Positions 13,801 through 26,296 of a stretch of 64,000 nt of DNA are shown piece after piece (position 1 is the first letter of the stretch; each line of letters begins with the position of its first letter). The notes beneath the pieces are model-generated. The model was not told where the DNA came from. It did not search any database and saw only the letters and a program-made list of their open reading frames with translations. The stretch is taken from NCBI GenBank assembly GCA_033026295.1, contig CM065169.1, positions 7,289,462 through 7,353,461 of the forward strand. Reading direction: 5' to 3'. The stretch comes from Channa striata (Eukaryota; Chordata; Actinopteri; Anabantiformes; Channidae). Position numbers and translations under genes: made by a program.

Positions 13801-14276
13801 CAGAGGTGGCTGTGGTGAGAATGATCTGCAGACTCAGGAGGGTGTACACCTTCCTCAGGAAGTCTGATCAACAAACACAGCAGCAGAGACACAGAATCCC
13901 TCAGCTGGATATGCACGGACACACTTGGGATGACTGATTCTCACTTACATATTTCCTGTACCAGCTAACGTGAGTTTAGCAAGAACCCGTGACAACTATT
14001 CTTTACTGTGTTAACCGGTGTTAACAGCTGTTCAGGGAAACCCAAGTAACGTTACAAAAAAGCTTGTTATCATTACTAATACTAAAACCCTTCAGTGCAA
14101 CAGGACAATTCCAGTTTCCACAGAAACAAACGTTAGCTAGCGTTAGCAGACGTGCTAGGCGCCGTCAACAGCACACTTCACTTACCCATTCGAATCTGAA
14201 CACTTGCTGTGGCAACATTTGTGCCATAGTTAAAGTCGTCTTCGATAGAAGATCTGGGGTATTTCTCACTGCTCAT
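10803..14276 (-). CDS. tmbim4: Transmembrane BAX inhibitor motif-containing 4 (Lifeguard 4 / GAAP)
   Basis: TMBIM4 is a multi-pass (about seven helices) Golgi/ER membrane protein of the BAX-inhibitor-1 family that modulates calcium release and protects against apoptosis. Seven exons are all phase-consistent: 14276-14186, 13863-13755, 13586-13481, 13221-13188, 13104-12987, 12669-12624 and 11009-10803, giving 236 residues (human 238). The N-terminus is MSSEKYPRSSIEDDFNYG. Exon 2 carries FLRKVYTLLSLQ. The conserved last exon has GFIIYDTHLLMKQLSPEEH and then LYLDIVNLFLHILRLL, ending in MKKH and TGA. The family Asp/His motif (YDTH) and the hydrophobic segments are intact, and no frame break was seen. 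Next to lemd3, as in the human 12q14 neighbourhood. Confidence 0.96.
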
Positions 14277-14405
14277 CGTGATTCCGTGTCGTGTTACGAG
14301 AGGTAACGTTAGCTGCTGTGACTGTGTCTAGACTCAACTCTGCGCCATTAAAGAACTGACTGTTGGCTGCGTTCGACTCACAGGGGCACGGCGCATGCTC
14401 AAGCG

Positions 14406-14413
14406 TGACGTCA
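14406..14413. promoter_or_regulatory. Palindromic CRE (TGACGTCA) upstream of tmbim4
   Basis: A full eight-base cAMP response element lies about 130 bases upstream of the tmbim4 start codon. It sits in a CG-containing stretch (GCGCACGTACGCC) that is GC-rich compared with the flanks. CREB/ATF binding is inferred from the motif. Confidence 0.5.
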
Positions 14414-17344
14414 TCGCGCACGTACGCCTTACACTTCAACATATCTATGTAGGAAGAGCTGTAAACTCCAGATGTTCACCGAAATGTACCCCAATTATAG
14501 ATATAGCCACCAAAATGGTTTGATGTGTGGGTGCAGATACTTTTCTTTTAAAGGAACAATTCTGAATTGGGAATTTAATGCAGCCTTATGTCTGGACATA
14601 AATAAACAAATCCCCAAAGCAGCTGATAGTATGTTGTACAAATTCATCTGCAAAAATACACCATCTTCTTCAGAAAATGTTTTAATGGATTATTACAACC
14701 ATCGTGGCCTTTCAGTAATTATTTTGATGTCTCAACTCTCAGTAATCAATTATAACATGGATCAAACATTTTTTCTTAAAAAAAGGCCTCAATTTGGAAT
14801 TTTACACCATCTACATATTCTCTAAACCAGGGGGAATTAATTTTTTTATTACTTTATTATTACTACCACTAAACCCCAAAATCCTGCTTGCTACAATGCT
14901 CTACAGGAAGTCAGTAATTGTTTATACAGTACATCTTTGTTACCACTAAACCACTAATCCTCTTGTTCAAACATCTAGTAACCACAATATCTGTGTATTG
15001 TTCCAAATCATCCTATGTGGAAGGAGATTTGATACTTGCCATCAAAATATGTAATTAATACTAAGACAAAGAAAGATTCTTTAGGAATTATCCGTCAGTA
15101 TTCTCCCTGTAAGGACTTTGACATAAAGGACATTTATATAAGTGTATGTTTCGGGAAATGTGTCGTAAAGATTTTGATTATCTCTTTTGAAATTTGCCTG
15201 TTGCCAAACAATTCAGAATGAAGTCAGCTAATATAATACATTTTACATAATGAGTTAGATTCTTCTCCAAAGAGCAACCAAATGTGCTCTTTGGTTTAAT
15301 TAAATTTTCTTCTACGAAAGTAAATTAATGTTTTTATAATTAACTTAGAATTTTCTTTTTGGTACTTGGAATAGATTACAAGCAGCAAACCAAAACAATT
15401 CAGGATTCTGTAAACAGAAAAGCTTGTAAAACTCTAAATTTAGGTACTTTATAGAATATATTAATCTAATCTACTGTCTACAGTATCCACTGTATGCACA
15501 CATTGGCTGTATTTTTTTTTTTGTCTCAAACACTTATTTAGTTTGTCCCTTAAATGAAAAAATAAAAAAGCTGTTTTCACACATAACAGAAATGTTATGT
15601 GTGAAAACATGTTTATTCGTTCTTCTCATTTATTATTCTTTTTGTCCAGTCTGACTGACAGAATTATTTTGTTATCAGCACTCTTGCTTGTACTTTTTTG
15701 TATCTGACGTACAATGTACTGTTGATTGTTAAAGTTTTGTTGAGAAAAATGAATGATGAATCCCCATCAATGCATGTCTGGAGAAAAGGCTTTATTTTAA
15801 AGTGTTCACTCTATACTAGAGGCCCCTTTCAGGGTGCTTTATGGCATTGGGTGCATCAGGGGAGGACCTTGGAGATCAAGTCATCACATTTCCTATTCAC
15901 CTGCCACCTTACAGGGCACTTAAATGTGTTAATGTCTACTGTGGAGCCACATTGTGTCTAGGAAAACTAGAGTGTTTTATAATCTTAACTACTATTTAAA
16001 ATGACTTAAGTGAATTTTTGAATCATGTGAATAATAGATGGTGTAAAACTGCCACTGAGAGACGTTTGTGCACCAAAGATTTTGATTTTTATCACTGTCA
16101 GTGGAGACATTCTTTCTGCCTCCGGATCCTCAGAAGCCCATATTAGACAAAACTGAACCCCCTTAACCCCTGTAGTTTGCTTATAGGACCAATAGGTGGT
16201 GCAAGATGCCAACACAATCCTCCTCAAGTTCATGGAGAAGCACCAGGAAGGATATTGAAATCATGTTAAACTGTTTAATAGGTAGGACCTGAGCCAGGAG
16301 AGCTGTAACAGAAATGACTAAATTCCCAAGACCTGAGCAGACAGGAGCATCCAGCGGTTTCCAGAGTCCAAGGTTCAAGGCAGGAGGATTGTTTCTGTGG
16401 GATGACCACTACTGAAGGCAGACAACATGGGAAAAAGCTGGTTCCGTAATGCGCATACAGGAAAGAAAAAGAAAAAGACAGGGGCTCATTTCATATAAGA
16501 GAAATTATGTATTTAATGGATTGTCAAAATAAAAAAAAAAAATTGTAACTGTGAATGGTTGTCTCTCTGTGCAAGTCTCTCTGTGATCATTTCGAGATAC
16601 AATGGAGACCTGTCCAGGTTTATCAGGCCTGAAATATCTGATAAAATAAAAACAATAGCAGTTTATTAATGCTTGTTGACAACCTAAGTCAATTATGGAC
16701 TATGGAGACTTAATCTGTATGGTCAAGTCATTGTTTAAAATGACTGGGTCTAATTTTGGAAAATGTTGACCCCCTCTCTGTCATTTGTGATGACTGGCCT
16801 GGCTGTGAGTGTAATTGACTCTAATTATTCCCACTGACGAGGTGGCAATGGAGGAATGTATTCCTTATAAAATATTGCAAAATGTAAACTGCATCTGTTC
16901 TGAACAAACACTGTTCCAAATGACTTAAGATTGGTTTATAGCTAATTTATATATTTTTTTATTGTTATTTTCTTCTGCAGTGTGCAGCCAGGTCAAGAAG
17001 CCATGACACATAAAGCTGATTTAGTGTCTAACACAAAATATTTCTCATTACTGCTCAGTGGAATCCTAAAAGTGTAAGTACTCTCTGTTAATTACTGGTG
17101 ATATCTTTGATTAACTGATTTATAATATGAATATAAAATATAATTCTTTGTATCGTTCCTGACTTTAAATACACTGCAGCAGAAATTTGTTAGACTGCAT
17201 GTCTTTGTCTTTGTTCTACAGTATACAAAGTACACAGCAGGCAACACCGTGTAATACTTCTATAATAAGATGGTTGTGGGTTTTTTTTTTACAAAGTCAC
17301 TAAGGCTAATGTAAGATGTAAAAAAGTAACAAACGTGTTTGTCG
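14414..17344. other. Intergenic, no gene seen
   Basis: AT-rich sequence between tmbim4 and the B2M cluster. The ORFs present (up to 117 codons at 14472-14825) have no recognisable composition or motif and no supporting splice sites. It contains the hairpin at 15573-15608, annotated separately. Confidence 0.5.
15573..15608. repeat. Perfect 15-bp inverted repeat with 6-base loop
   Basis: GTTTTCACACATAAC, loop AGAAAT, then its exact reverse complement GTTATGTGTGAAAAC. It is isolated in AT-rich intergenic DNA. It could be the core of a foldback MITE; no target-site duplication was identified. Confidence 0.85.
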
Positions 17345-17775
17345 TGTTTTTAATGCAGTGAAATTCCCCACTGATTTGGTTTTAGTTTTGATTTCTACCA
17401 CCTCTGCTGGATCCGGCACTGGCTTCTGTGTGGTAATGTTACACACGTAATCACTTTTCTTTGTGGAGTAATGAGCACAATCAAAGCTTTACTATGGAAT
17501 AAAACAATCCATCCAATTATGAGACTTGGAAAATATATAAATATCATCGGTTCTGGTAAGAATGTAGGGCATTTGTACGACTCTAAAATCTCCCTTGGGT
17601 GTCGGCTGGGTAGAAACATGGTGAGTTTTGGTTTTTATAAAATGGCTGTGCGTCATAGTTTGGCAGCATTTCCTTCTTTGTGTTGCCTTTAGCTCCACCC
17701 AAGGTTCAGACATAACCCAGGAGACTATGGTGTGGAAAACACCATAATCTGTCATATGACTGATAAGATTCTTTT
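17345..17775 (+). pseudogene. Decayed beta-2-microglobulin copy (intron 1 and 5' part of exon 2)
   Basis: Bases 17345-17420 align with intron 1 of the b2m gene at 20999 (shared GAATTCCCC-like block, GATTTGGTTT, CTCTGCTG). Bases 17580-17620 align with a second block (AAAATCTC, GCTGGGTAGA). Bases 17676-17692 repeat the exon-2 acceptor context (TTTGTGTTGCCTTTAG). Exon-2-like sequence runs 17693-17767: PPKVQT, then a stop at TAA. After a small deletion and frame change it reads PGDYGVENTIICHMTDK, a clear match to the B2M segment around the first disulphide cysteine. No signal-peptide exon or 3' half was seen. Confidence 0.82.
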
Positions 17776-20700
17776 AACTCCAAACTTTATTGATAGCTAA
17801 TGTCCAGTTGCAGATGCTCACTCTTCTCAATTTCTCAATTGTTAACAAGATGGCATCAAAATCTTAACAACTTATCCAAAAACACCAGATTGTTGTTTCT
17901 TCCACTTTTGTAGTAATTTAGCACAAAATATGACATATTGCACACATACTGGAGATGAGAGCAAACAAAGCTATATCTCACCCAGTTAAATCTAATGTTT
18001 GTCAATTCTACTGTTAAAAAGTATTTTTTATAAATAAGAGAGTAGCTTGTCATATCCAGAAAAGTTTCTCTTTACGATAAAGAGACAACATTGTGAGCAC
18101 ATAATATTTTTAAATAATAGTTTTTCATCTGCCACAGATACTGTTTATACTGCTACCAATAAAATACTGCCAACAAATGTTGTTTGTTCATTTTGATTTT
18201 GATGCCAGTAACACAGCTCATAAAAAGTGGGTAAGGTTCATGGTGTTGTATCACGTCCTAACACTCTGTAAGCGTTTTGGAAACTAAAGAGCCTAATTGC
18301 TTTAATTCTGAAGGAAATTTCTTTCCCCATCATTGCTTGATTCAGGATGTCGACACATTTTGTGCCTCATAATACACCACTGTGGAGCCATTTTGCTGAA
18401 CCATGTGGTTTGACATTGGGTTGCTGAATTAACAAGGTCTTCCCTGAAAATTATTTATTAATCTAATTAATCTAATTAGTCATATGATATTCACGTGTTT
18501 GTTCGTTGTTTTTCTTCAGCACAAACTTTTTTTTTCCCTTTTCACAAATATTTTAACATGTGCTGCTGCCTCCAAAATCCTGCAGAGAATATTTTTCAAA
18601 AACATTCAAAATTTTCCAATAAGGTTCAGATGATTTGCAAACCACTGTGTTTTTTAAAATTCACATTTAACATAAAATTTAAATGAAAAGGGGTTTTTAC
18701 ATTTTGTCATTGTTCTTGCTTGAAAAAACGTGAATACTTTGCACGTGCTGAAAATACAATTTCCAGTATAAGCAACAGACTTACTGTTTTGTCTGGAACT
18801 TCAGGCTTTTCAGTTTGGTTTGAATGGCGTGAAATATGCCTTGAACCACAGATTTGGTCTAACTGGGTTCAGTTAGTTACTAGTTTAAAGGCTCTTTTAG
18901 GGCTTGTGACCAACTACAAGAACAAAAGCAAACTGAACACAAGCAGAAAAAAACAACTGGGAAAGAAGTAAAGATCAGCCAACGGGGCATCTGGGGAGCA
19001 AATGAGATGGTATATTAATTTTTTTAATGGTCTGAAGGAGAAATAAAACTGACATAAAATTCAAAACGATATTACTTTTTTCTGAGAGAATGATAGAGAG
19101 AGGGGATAGGAGCATAAGACAGACATGCCACAAAATTCTCAAGCACAATGAAAATTAAAATGTGAAACCAAAACTTAACACGACCCAACTCGTGTACGTT
19201 ATGAAAAACATATTTACAATTTCAGGTGTGGAAACTATTTTCACATAAAATAAATCTGTAAGGGTTTTTAGATGTAAAGGTATTTGTACATTTGCAGGTG
19301 GAACAAGTGCCTAATACCAACTGAACTGAAAAGTCATATGGCACATATAACATTATTAATAACAGTCGACTCTCGACCATGTACAGATGGTTCAAAACAC
19401 TGCTACACGTCTCTTGGCAGTGACAGTTAAATTTGATTACAAGAAAAGTCAAGTACAGAACCCCAGTTCTGAGTTCTCTTTTATCTATTATTCAAATATA
19501 TTTTAAGCTGTTGATTTCAGTTTTCAAGATATTAAATGTACTGGCCTCTAACTACTGAATTACTGCGGAGGCACACACCAACAAAATCCCTTAGATCATC
19601 AAGTCAGTTACTTTTCCACAAGCCCTGGTTCAGAAACTCTGGGGTGATCAAGCTTTTGCCAGTGCAGCCCCTAATTTATAAAATTGGGTTTTAAAAGTTT
19701 ATCGCGAACACAGGGCTGGCAGCTTTCAAATAATTGCTTGGTAGTCTGATACTTTCATTTTAATTGTGGTTTTATATCCTCTGTTTTTTGCTGTTGTTGT
19801 TGTTGTTTTTGTGCTACATTGTGTTGTAATAATTCTATTTTACCTGTATTGAACACTGCTTTTATTTGTGTTCTAATTTTATGGGTATGAAAAGAACTAG
19901 TCACCCGGGAATTGTGCTACAACAATGAATTTCCCTCTGATCGTTATTCTCAGCCTCCTTTTGTTCTAAAGTTGAACAACTGTAATTCACATCCAGTATA
20001 GTGATATTTGTGAGGCACCGTCAATCCAGTTACGTTGGATAATCACATTTCAGTTTGTACATTGAATTCTTCCACATTTTATGTTCAGTAAGTGACTCAA
20101 CAAAACAAAGAGCGAATAAAGATAGATTTCACTTTCGGTTTGGTCTTGTGTTTGTCTTGGGAATGATTAATTTGCTGTCGGGTAAAACCAAAATCTTGAA
20201 CATATATGGCACATCAAGAAAGCTAGACAGAACAAGTTTCCATGCTCAGATTGCACTCTTTTCTAAAAAGTGCCTTTAACAACATACTGCGATTTTGTCC
20301 TCGTGTCCTCGTGCTCACTCGTCATGCTGTCAGTCAAACCTCAGGATGTAGGCCTTAAGTCAGACTGTAAATCAGGGCCTCACAGTATTCTACAGTTTAA
20401 GGTGAAGATCACAGGATTGGATTCCTGTTAAACTGTTTTGTTCATTATTTATACTCCAGCAGATAAGACGTATGAAGATGAAATGGAGGCTAATAAATAT
20501 AGACAAAGTATTTTAAAAGCTGGTGTCAGCACCACAGCATGACATTACAACATGTGAAGACACAAGACAAGCACTGGAGCGAGAAAGTGAGAAAATAGAT
20601 AAGAATATAGAGAAGAGAGTGTGAGAGGAAGAGAAGAGGAGTGACCATGGTGTTTTATCATTTTCCCCCAAACTGAAGGACCAGACTTTCTCCTTGTTGT

Positions 20701-20860
20701 TGTGGGGGTCTGGGCGGGATGTTAACTGGCCGTTTTTCGGCCTCTTTTGTCTTGTGAAGGTGGTTAATGTGGCTCTTCGGGTAGTTTCCACAAAGCTTCC
20801 CTGTCCACAGTAAACCAAACCTATCTGGCCTGTTTTTACCTAGTTACACCGTAATACGAA
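17776..20860. other. Intergenic; no gene seen
   Basis: AT-rich and without a supported exon. About 18600-18690 resembles, in reverse orientation, a common fish non-autonomous repeat (GATGATTTGCAAACCA, then TTCACATTTAACAT). A (GTT)n stretch lies near 19793-19808. Confidence 0.5.
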
Positions 20861-20866
20861 TTCTTG

Positions 20867-20937
20867 ATTGGTCGGCGTCACACAGTGGGCGGTCCTAGAG
20901 CCTAGATTTGTGTACGCCGCTCCGTACTTTCACTTTA
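20867..20937 (+). promoter_or_regulatory. b2m promoter: ATTGG (inverted CCAAT) and ISRE-like element
   Basis: ATTGG lies at 20867-20871, followed closely by a CRE-half-like GCGTCAC. TTTCACTTTA lies at 20928-20937, about 60 bases before the start codon, and fits the interferon-stimulated response pattern TTTCNNTTT. Interferon induction of B2M is established in vertebrates; use of these exact sites is inferred. Confidence 0.5.
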
Positions 20938-20998
20938 TTCGACAACGGGCGACGAGTTAGTCGGAGTTCTTGTTCCGAGAGAGAAGAAAACATCAAAC

Positions 20999-22721
20999 AT
21001 GAAGCTGCTTCTGTGTGTGGCAGCTCTGGTTGCTGTCTACTGCTCAGTGGAGGCAAAAATTAGTAAGTACGATTTTTATTTGACCTTGCCATTTGATGAA
21101 GAATATTACAGAATCAACTACATCTCAAATAGACTGTACTATATTATAGATGGCTACGAGTAGAAAAATGTCCCTTATCAAATCAAATCTAAAGTAAAAT
21201 TCTCTTTATCTTTCATGGCTTCCAATAAACTGTAACAACAATTTATTAGGGCGTGTGTTTTTGTAAACGCAATAAAATGTAATATCTGTGTAATAAACTG
21301 CTTGTGGTTCGTTAGAAAGATAAAGAAGCTAATATAAGGGTCGAATGTAAAAGATAAGTCCAAAAAAACACGTTCGTCCTTATTTTAATTTAGTGGAATT
21401 CCCCTCCTCATGTTGGATTTGGTTTCGATTCCTCCTAAAAGACTCTGCTGCTCCCTCCATAGGCTGGTCGGTGTCACAATGACCCAACTCAATTCAGGCT
21501 CCAGAGAGCAGATATTGACACTCGCAGGGAAACAAAGATTTCCAACGGCACAAAGAAGACGAACACACAGTACGGTGTGTGTGAGAAAGTTAAGACAGAG
21601 GAGCATTTCTACAGCTGCGTCATAGTCCAGACAGTAAATGTCAAATCAAAAGGAACCCCCCCTCCTTTGTGATTAGTTTCATTTTTTCCCCTTTTTTTAT
21701 TGCACTGCAGTCATGCTCACGTGATTTAGGGCCAGGCTGTTCCACAAACCGCCTGCAGAATATTTTCACTGCGAGTTAGCTTTACAGTTTCGGGACGTCC
21801 GCTGGAGGAACGAGCAGCAGTTTCCCTCATTTATTTAGTCATTTGATGACGGTAGTGAAAATCTCTCAAGGGCGTTGTGCTGGGTAGAGCTGTGGGGGAT
21901 GTCGTGTTTCATTAGGTAAAACACTTGAGTGGTTCATGGTAGTTTGACATCATTTTCCTCTTTGTGTTGCCTTTAGCTTCACCCAAGGTTCAGGTGTACA
22001 GCCGTGACCCAGGAGAGTTTGGCAAGGACAACACATTCATCTGCCATGTGAGCAAGTTCCACCCCCCAGACATCACAATTCAGCTACTGGAGGATGGTGT
22101 AGAAATCCCTGGTGCAAAACAGACTGACCTGGCCTTTAAAGACGACTGGCACTTCGTTCTGACCAGAAGTGTGGCTTTCAAACCTGAGAAGGGAAAGCGG
22201 TTCACATGCAAGGTCACTCATGGAGGAAATCCTTCTAAAGAATATGTCTGGGGTGAGTTTGCATCAGCCAAAAATTGTGTGTGTGTGTGTGTGTAATATT
22301 CTCACAATGAAACCATCCATTAGAGTCCAAACTGTGCCTTAGCAAGTTTTAGCTTTAAACTCCAGTTTGACTACTGGTCACGTACTTTTCTCTGGAGAGG
22401 TGGGCTGAAACACTGTGACTGTGAGAGCACTTCACTTCTACACAAAAAAGTCACAATGGGAGTAAATATGATCGAAATCAAAGTTAGCAGGAGTGTGATG
22501 GCTAAATTATATATTTTTAAAAGCATCAACAAAACCTAACACAATGTGACATTTTCTTAGAAAAAACTAAATATCCAATAACATGGGGAAAATACAATCA
22601 CATACAAAAGGAAATATGTTAATGCAGTCAGATAATCATTTAGTAGTTGATTGAAAAGTATTATTTGACATGGATAAAAATTCATGCTTTTTTCTTTTCT
22701 TTTACAGAGCCAAACATGTAA
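20999..22721 (+). CDS. b2m: Beta-2-microglobulin (first intact copy)
   Basis: B2M is the invariant light chain of MHC class I, secreted into the ER where it pairs with the heavy chain. Three exons: 20999-21062 (signal peptide, MKLLLCVAALVAVYC), 21977-22252 (the single Ig C1 domain) and 22708-22721 (codes only EPNM then stop). All phases fit; 117 residues, the usual length. The Ig-fold cysteines are C44 (FICHV) and C99 (FTCKVTH), with the conserved KVQVYSRDPGEFGKDN, HPPDI and QTDLAF segments and W79. A likely AATAAA signal lies at 23665-23670, implying a 3' UTR of about 1 kb. Its paralogue lies 2.3 kb downstream in the same orientation. Confidence 0.96.
22277..22294. repeat. (TG)n microsatellite in b2m intron 2
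   Basis: Nine TG units just after the exon 2 donor. Confidence 0.95.
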
Positions 22722-24870
22722 CTGTCATCAGAGATCAACTTTACACCAGGAATGGCAGACTTTGATGCCACAGCAGAAGTACTTTAAAAGTTGTCTGCCG
22801 TATGATGGTGTGATGTCATTGTCTCTAGTGACACCAGATGTGAAGGCCTCAGCTACCGCTGGATTTACTTTACCCAGCTTAAATCAACAGGAACTTTCTT
22901 ACTATTACTCTCACAAACCAAACTATCCTATTGTCTATCACATTTAAGGGGCACTACACACTAGGGTTCTAACTGGTCATGTAATCAAAACAATTAAAAA
23001 AAGAATGTCATGAGGAGTCAAGCAGTCATTGTGCAGCGCTTGGTCACAGCTTTTGGATTGTGGGAACAGTGGTGAATGAACACATGAACAGATTGGGGGA
23101 TGTTAAGTAATAGCAGAAATCTTGTTGGTCTTTTAACAAGGTGATCATAAGAAATGAGTTGCTGTTGGCCATTTAAAACCAACTTACTACAAAAAACAGT
23201 CATTATTTGAAATTTAACAGCCCCTTAAATCATGTCTTTGTCATCACAATTCGGGAAGGGCCAGAGGATTCAGCTGAACAAAACTTTTTAATCCAACCCG
23301 ACTTTTATGGCTGAAATTGACTAGCGTTGTTGTGCCTCTTTATTTGTGACTCTTATTTGTTCATTCACCATTTTAACATAAGCGAATATTAGGGCTGCAG
23401 GTCGTTCATTTGTTTGTAATTTAGGTGTGTGTTGCTTAAATTTCAACCTTTTATACAGAAGATTGTGTTACTAAATGAATTAAAAAATATCTGTCTGTGT
23501 AATGTCTGTACACAATGTGTTTAATGAGTTTTTTTTCTACCTAAATTACGTTTTGATTGGTAATAGATTAGTAGTACATAAATGTGGGTTATTTTCTGCA
23601 TTATTCTCTCCAGATTGTAAAATTTAAACTTTTTATTTAAGGTATTTGTTAATTCCATCTGCTAAATAAATACCACTTTAAATTCTACTGCTGTCTTCAA
23701 CTTTAAACTTTAAGCTATCCAAGTTTTGTTGTTTCTTTTACTAAATATATGGATCGTTGTGACATCTTCATACAAATATGCAATATAACACTTTAGGGTT
23801 CCACTGCAGACAGAATTTGGTTCATGTAAAGTGTGGACCAGATTCTCATGTTGGTACTACAGCTACCTTGTGCATAAGATGGTCATTTTATACATGACAT
23901 TAAATTAAGACGAAAACTACTAATTTACTAAATGACAGATGTGGTGGAAGTAGAGAAATGCAATACTCAAGTAAGGGTGCAAGTACTTTCTTTAAAAAAA
24001 ATCTTCATATTTTCATGTTAAAATATTAATTAGTTGCTCTAAAATGTGTCAACCAGATTTGTCAGGCTCTCAGTCTAAGTTACAGTTGAAATGTATTTTC
24101 AGTACTGTTGAACGTAAAATTATTCATGTCTAGTCCACGTGTTGACGTTGTGCATCATAAAAAATGTTTCTGCAGAAATGTCTAATATTCAGGTATGGAT
24201 CAGTTTGATTTGTGCGGATTTCTTAATACGAGAAACTTTAAAAACCCAATTTATGGCCTTTTACAGTGAAAAATGAACATGCACGTCTTCTTTTTACACA
24301 CTGACCCTAGTAGTAGCCAAAAAGCAAACTTAAAAAATTAGAAAATGTTTGCTGTAAAACCACACATTTGAGTTGTAAACTGCAAAATGTATTGAAAGAA
24401 ATAATCATATAAAGAAAAAGGAAACATCATTTGACTGCATATAATAATCTTAAATCCAAAGTATATTTCCCTCTGGCTTGTAATGGAGTAAAACAAAAAC
24501 ATATTTCAGTCAAGTACAAACAGCGTGTAACTAACCTGCAGCCCCAGCCTTACGATGGCAATTTTAATATTTAATGTTCGTGTGGGCTAATAACAACCAT
24601 TCAAAAAACAGCTGCACAAAAGTCGCAGCACACTCATGTAAACATGGCGGCGTTTCGATGAAACTGCGCAACACGGGGCAACATGTCCGCCCGACGTCGG
24701 CTCCTCTTCCCGTTGCTTCTGGCGGAGAGCTGTGCGCTTTTTTTCCTCACCGAGGCACACCGTACACGTTTAGGCGGGCGGAGCGCTCCATTTCCCTCCT
24801 CTCGTTACACTCTAAACACCGCACGGGTGGTGGTTATGAGGAAGCGCTCCTGTTGTTTCCTTCACGAAGC
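22722..24870. other. b2m 3' UTR and spacer between the two b2m copies
   Basis: Transcribed tail of the first copy up to about 23690 (AATAAA at 23665-23670), then AT-rich spacer. Around 24620-24900 the base composition turns GC-rich ahead of the second copy. The ORFs there (24574-24969, 24683-24904) are not supported as genes. Confidence 0.55.
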
Positions 24871-24877
24871 GTTTTAC

Positions 24878-24887
24878 TTTCGTTTTG
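24878..24887 (+). promoter_or_regulatory. ISRE-like element upstream of second b2m copy
   Basis: TTTCGTTTTG, about 90 bases before the start codon, fits the same TTTCNNTTT pattern as the element ahead of the first copy. This suggests that both paralogues are interferon-responsive (inference). Confidence 0.45.
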
Positions 24888-24973
24888 GCTCCGGACACCG
24901 ATAATCGTCTCTCTCATATCGCCAAATAAACACCGTCTTTCCCCGTGTACACAGACTTTTTGGAGGTGAAATC

Positions 24974-26296
24974 ATGAAGGGTTTTGTTTGCGCGCTCACC
25001 CTCGGTCTGCTGCTCCTCGGCCTGTCAGCGGCAAAAGAAGGTAAGTGATTTATTTTACATGTAAACATTGTTGACTATCATTTTACAAATGGCGCCGCGC
25101 TGGAAAGGCCCTGAAATGTTTCGAACAGTTTGCTCTGAACTAAGCAAAAACTCAATTAACCAACATTTAAGAGACAAATAACAGCAGTTAGGCCAGTGTG
25201 GTTTATATGTATTAAATATGTAATGATTAATATTCTCAATAATATTACAGCACACCCTTGTAGTTTATTATTAAAAGAAGTGGTAAAAGCACTTAGTTCG
25301 TCTGTTAAATGTGTATGCTTAAATATGTGTACGTGAAATCTGCATTAAATCTGCTGTTCTTAACTCCTCTATTTTGGCAGCATCACCCAAGGTTCAAGTG
25401 TACACCCGTCTACCAGGGGAGTTCGGAAAAAGCAACGTCTTCATCTGTCATGTGACGGACTTCCACCCACCGGAGATTAAAATTGAACTGCTCAAGAACG
25501 GACAGGTGATACCTGGAGCCCAGCAGACCGACCTGGCCTTTGAGGAAAGCTGGCACTACCACCTGACCAAGCACGTGGCCGTCACCCCAATGCAGGGAGA
25601 TGACCTCGCTTGCAGGGTGACCCACATGAAGAACACCAAAACCTACACCTGGGGTAAGGCTCTGTCCCTGTGTTTGTCTCTTTGTCTGCTGTTCTCTTTG
25701 TATCTCACCCAATATGTTAATGTTTTGACTACAATTAAATACTTTTTAATTGCTCTGAACACTGAAATTATTTGCAAGTTTAAACTAAAATTTTTAATTT
25801 CCTTTACTATTTATAGCATGGTACATAGTTCTTCAGATAAAAAAGTTCAGCTTACCTTAAAAAAGAGAAAAACACCCACCCATTGTCTATTTTTTATTCC
25901 CATAAAAAAATCAAACTTTAAAATGAAAACTAAAATGATTAAGAAGTCAAAAATGGATATTATGTAGGGGCAAGAATTCTGAACATATAACTAATTTTAC
26001 TTTTTTGTCAAATTTAAATAGAACAAAACAAATTTACATTTTAAAAACTAGAAAGTAATCCACAAGGTGGCATCCTCATGAAAGACAACCCTAACCCCAG
26101 AGACAGTTTAGAACAATAACTGACTTGCCTTACTAAACTGTAACCAGGATGCACTACTCGACTCTTAACTCCATTCTAATCTGCCCGGTAGTTTGTATTT
26201 CTCTTAGTTACGGCTGTAAACTGTCCAGACGTGAGGTGCTAGAATGAATAGGTTCTCACCATGTGTTTATTTCTCTTCACAGAATCTGATTTATAA
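24974..26296 (+). CDS. b2m: Beta-2-microglobulin (second intact copy)
   Basis: Tandem paralogue with the same three-exon, phase-1 structure: 24974-25040 (signal peptide, ALTLGLLLLGLSAAKE), 25381-25653 (Ig C1 domain) and 26283-26296 (ESDL then stop). 117 residues. It conserves PKVQVYTRLPGEFGKSN, FICHV, HPPEI, QQTDLAFEESWHYHLTKHV and LACRVTH, so both disulphide cysteines and the structural Trp are present. By eye it is roughly 60% identical to the first copy in the Ig domain; differences cluster in the second half (TPMQGDD, MKNTKTYTW) and at the C-terminus (ESDL against EPNM). AATAAA signals lie at 26584-26589 and 27412-27417. It is not obviously damaged, so it may make a second class I light chain. 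Confidence 0.94.

Noticed and set aside
20840..20890. S-X-Y enhanceosome module in the b2m promoter
   Set aside because: ATTGG and a CRE-half are only about 5 bases apart, not the roughly 18-20 required, and no X1 box is visible.
24574..24969. 131-codon ORF just upstream of the second b2m copy
   Set aside because: It lies in a GC-rich promoter/5' UTR, ends at the b2m leader and shows no domain; chance ORF.
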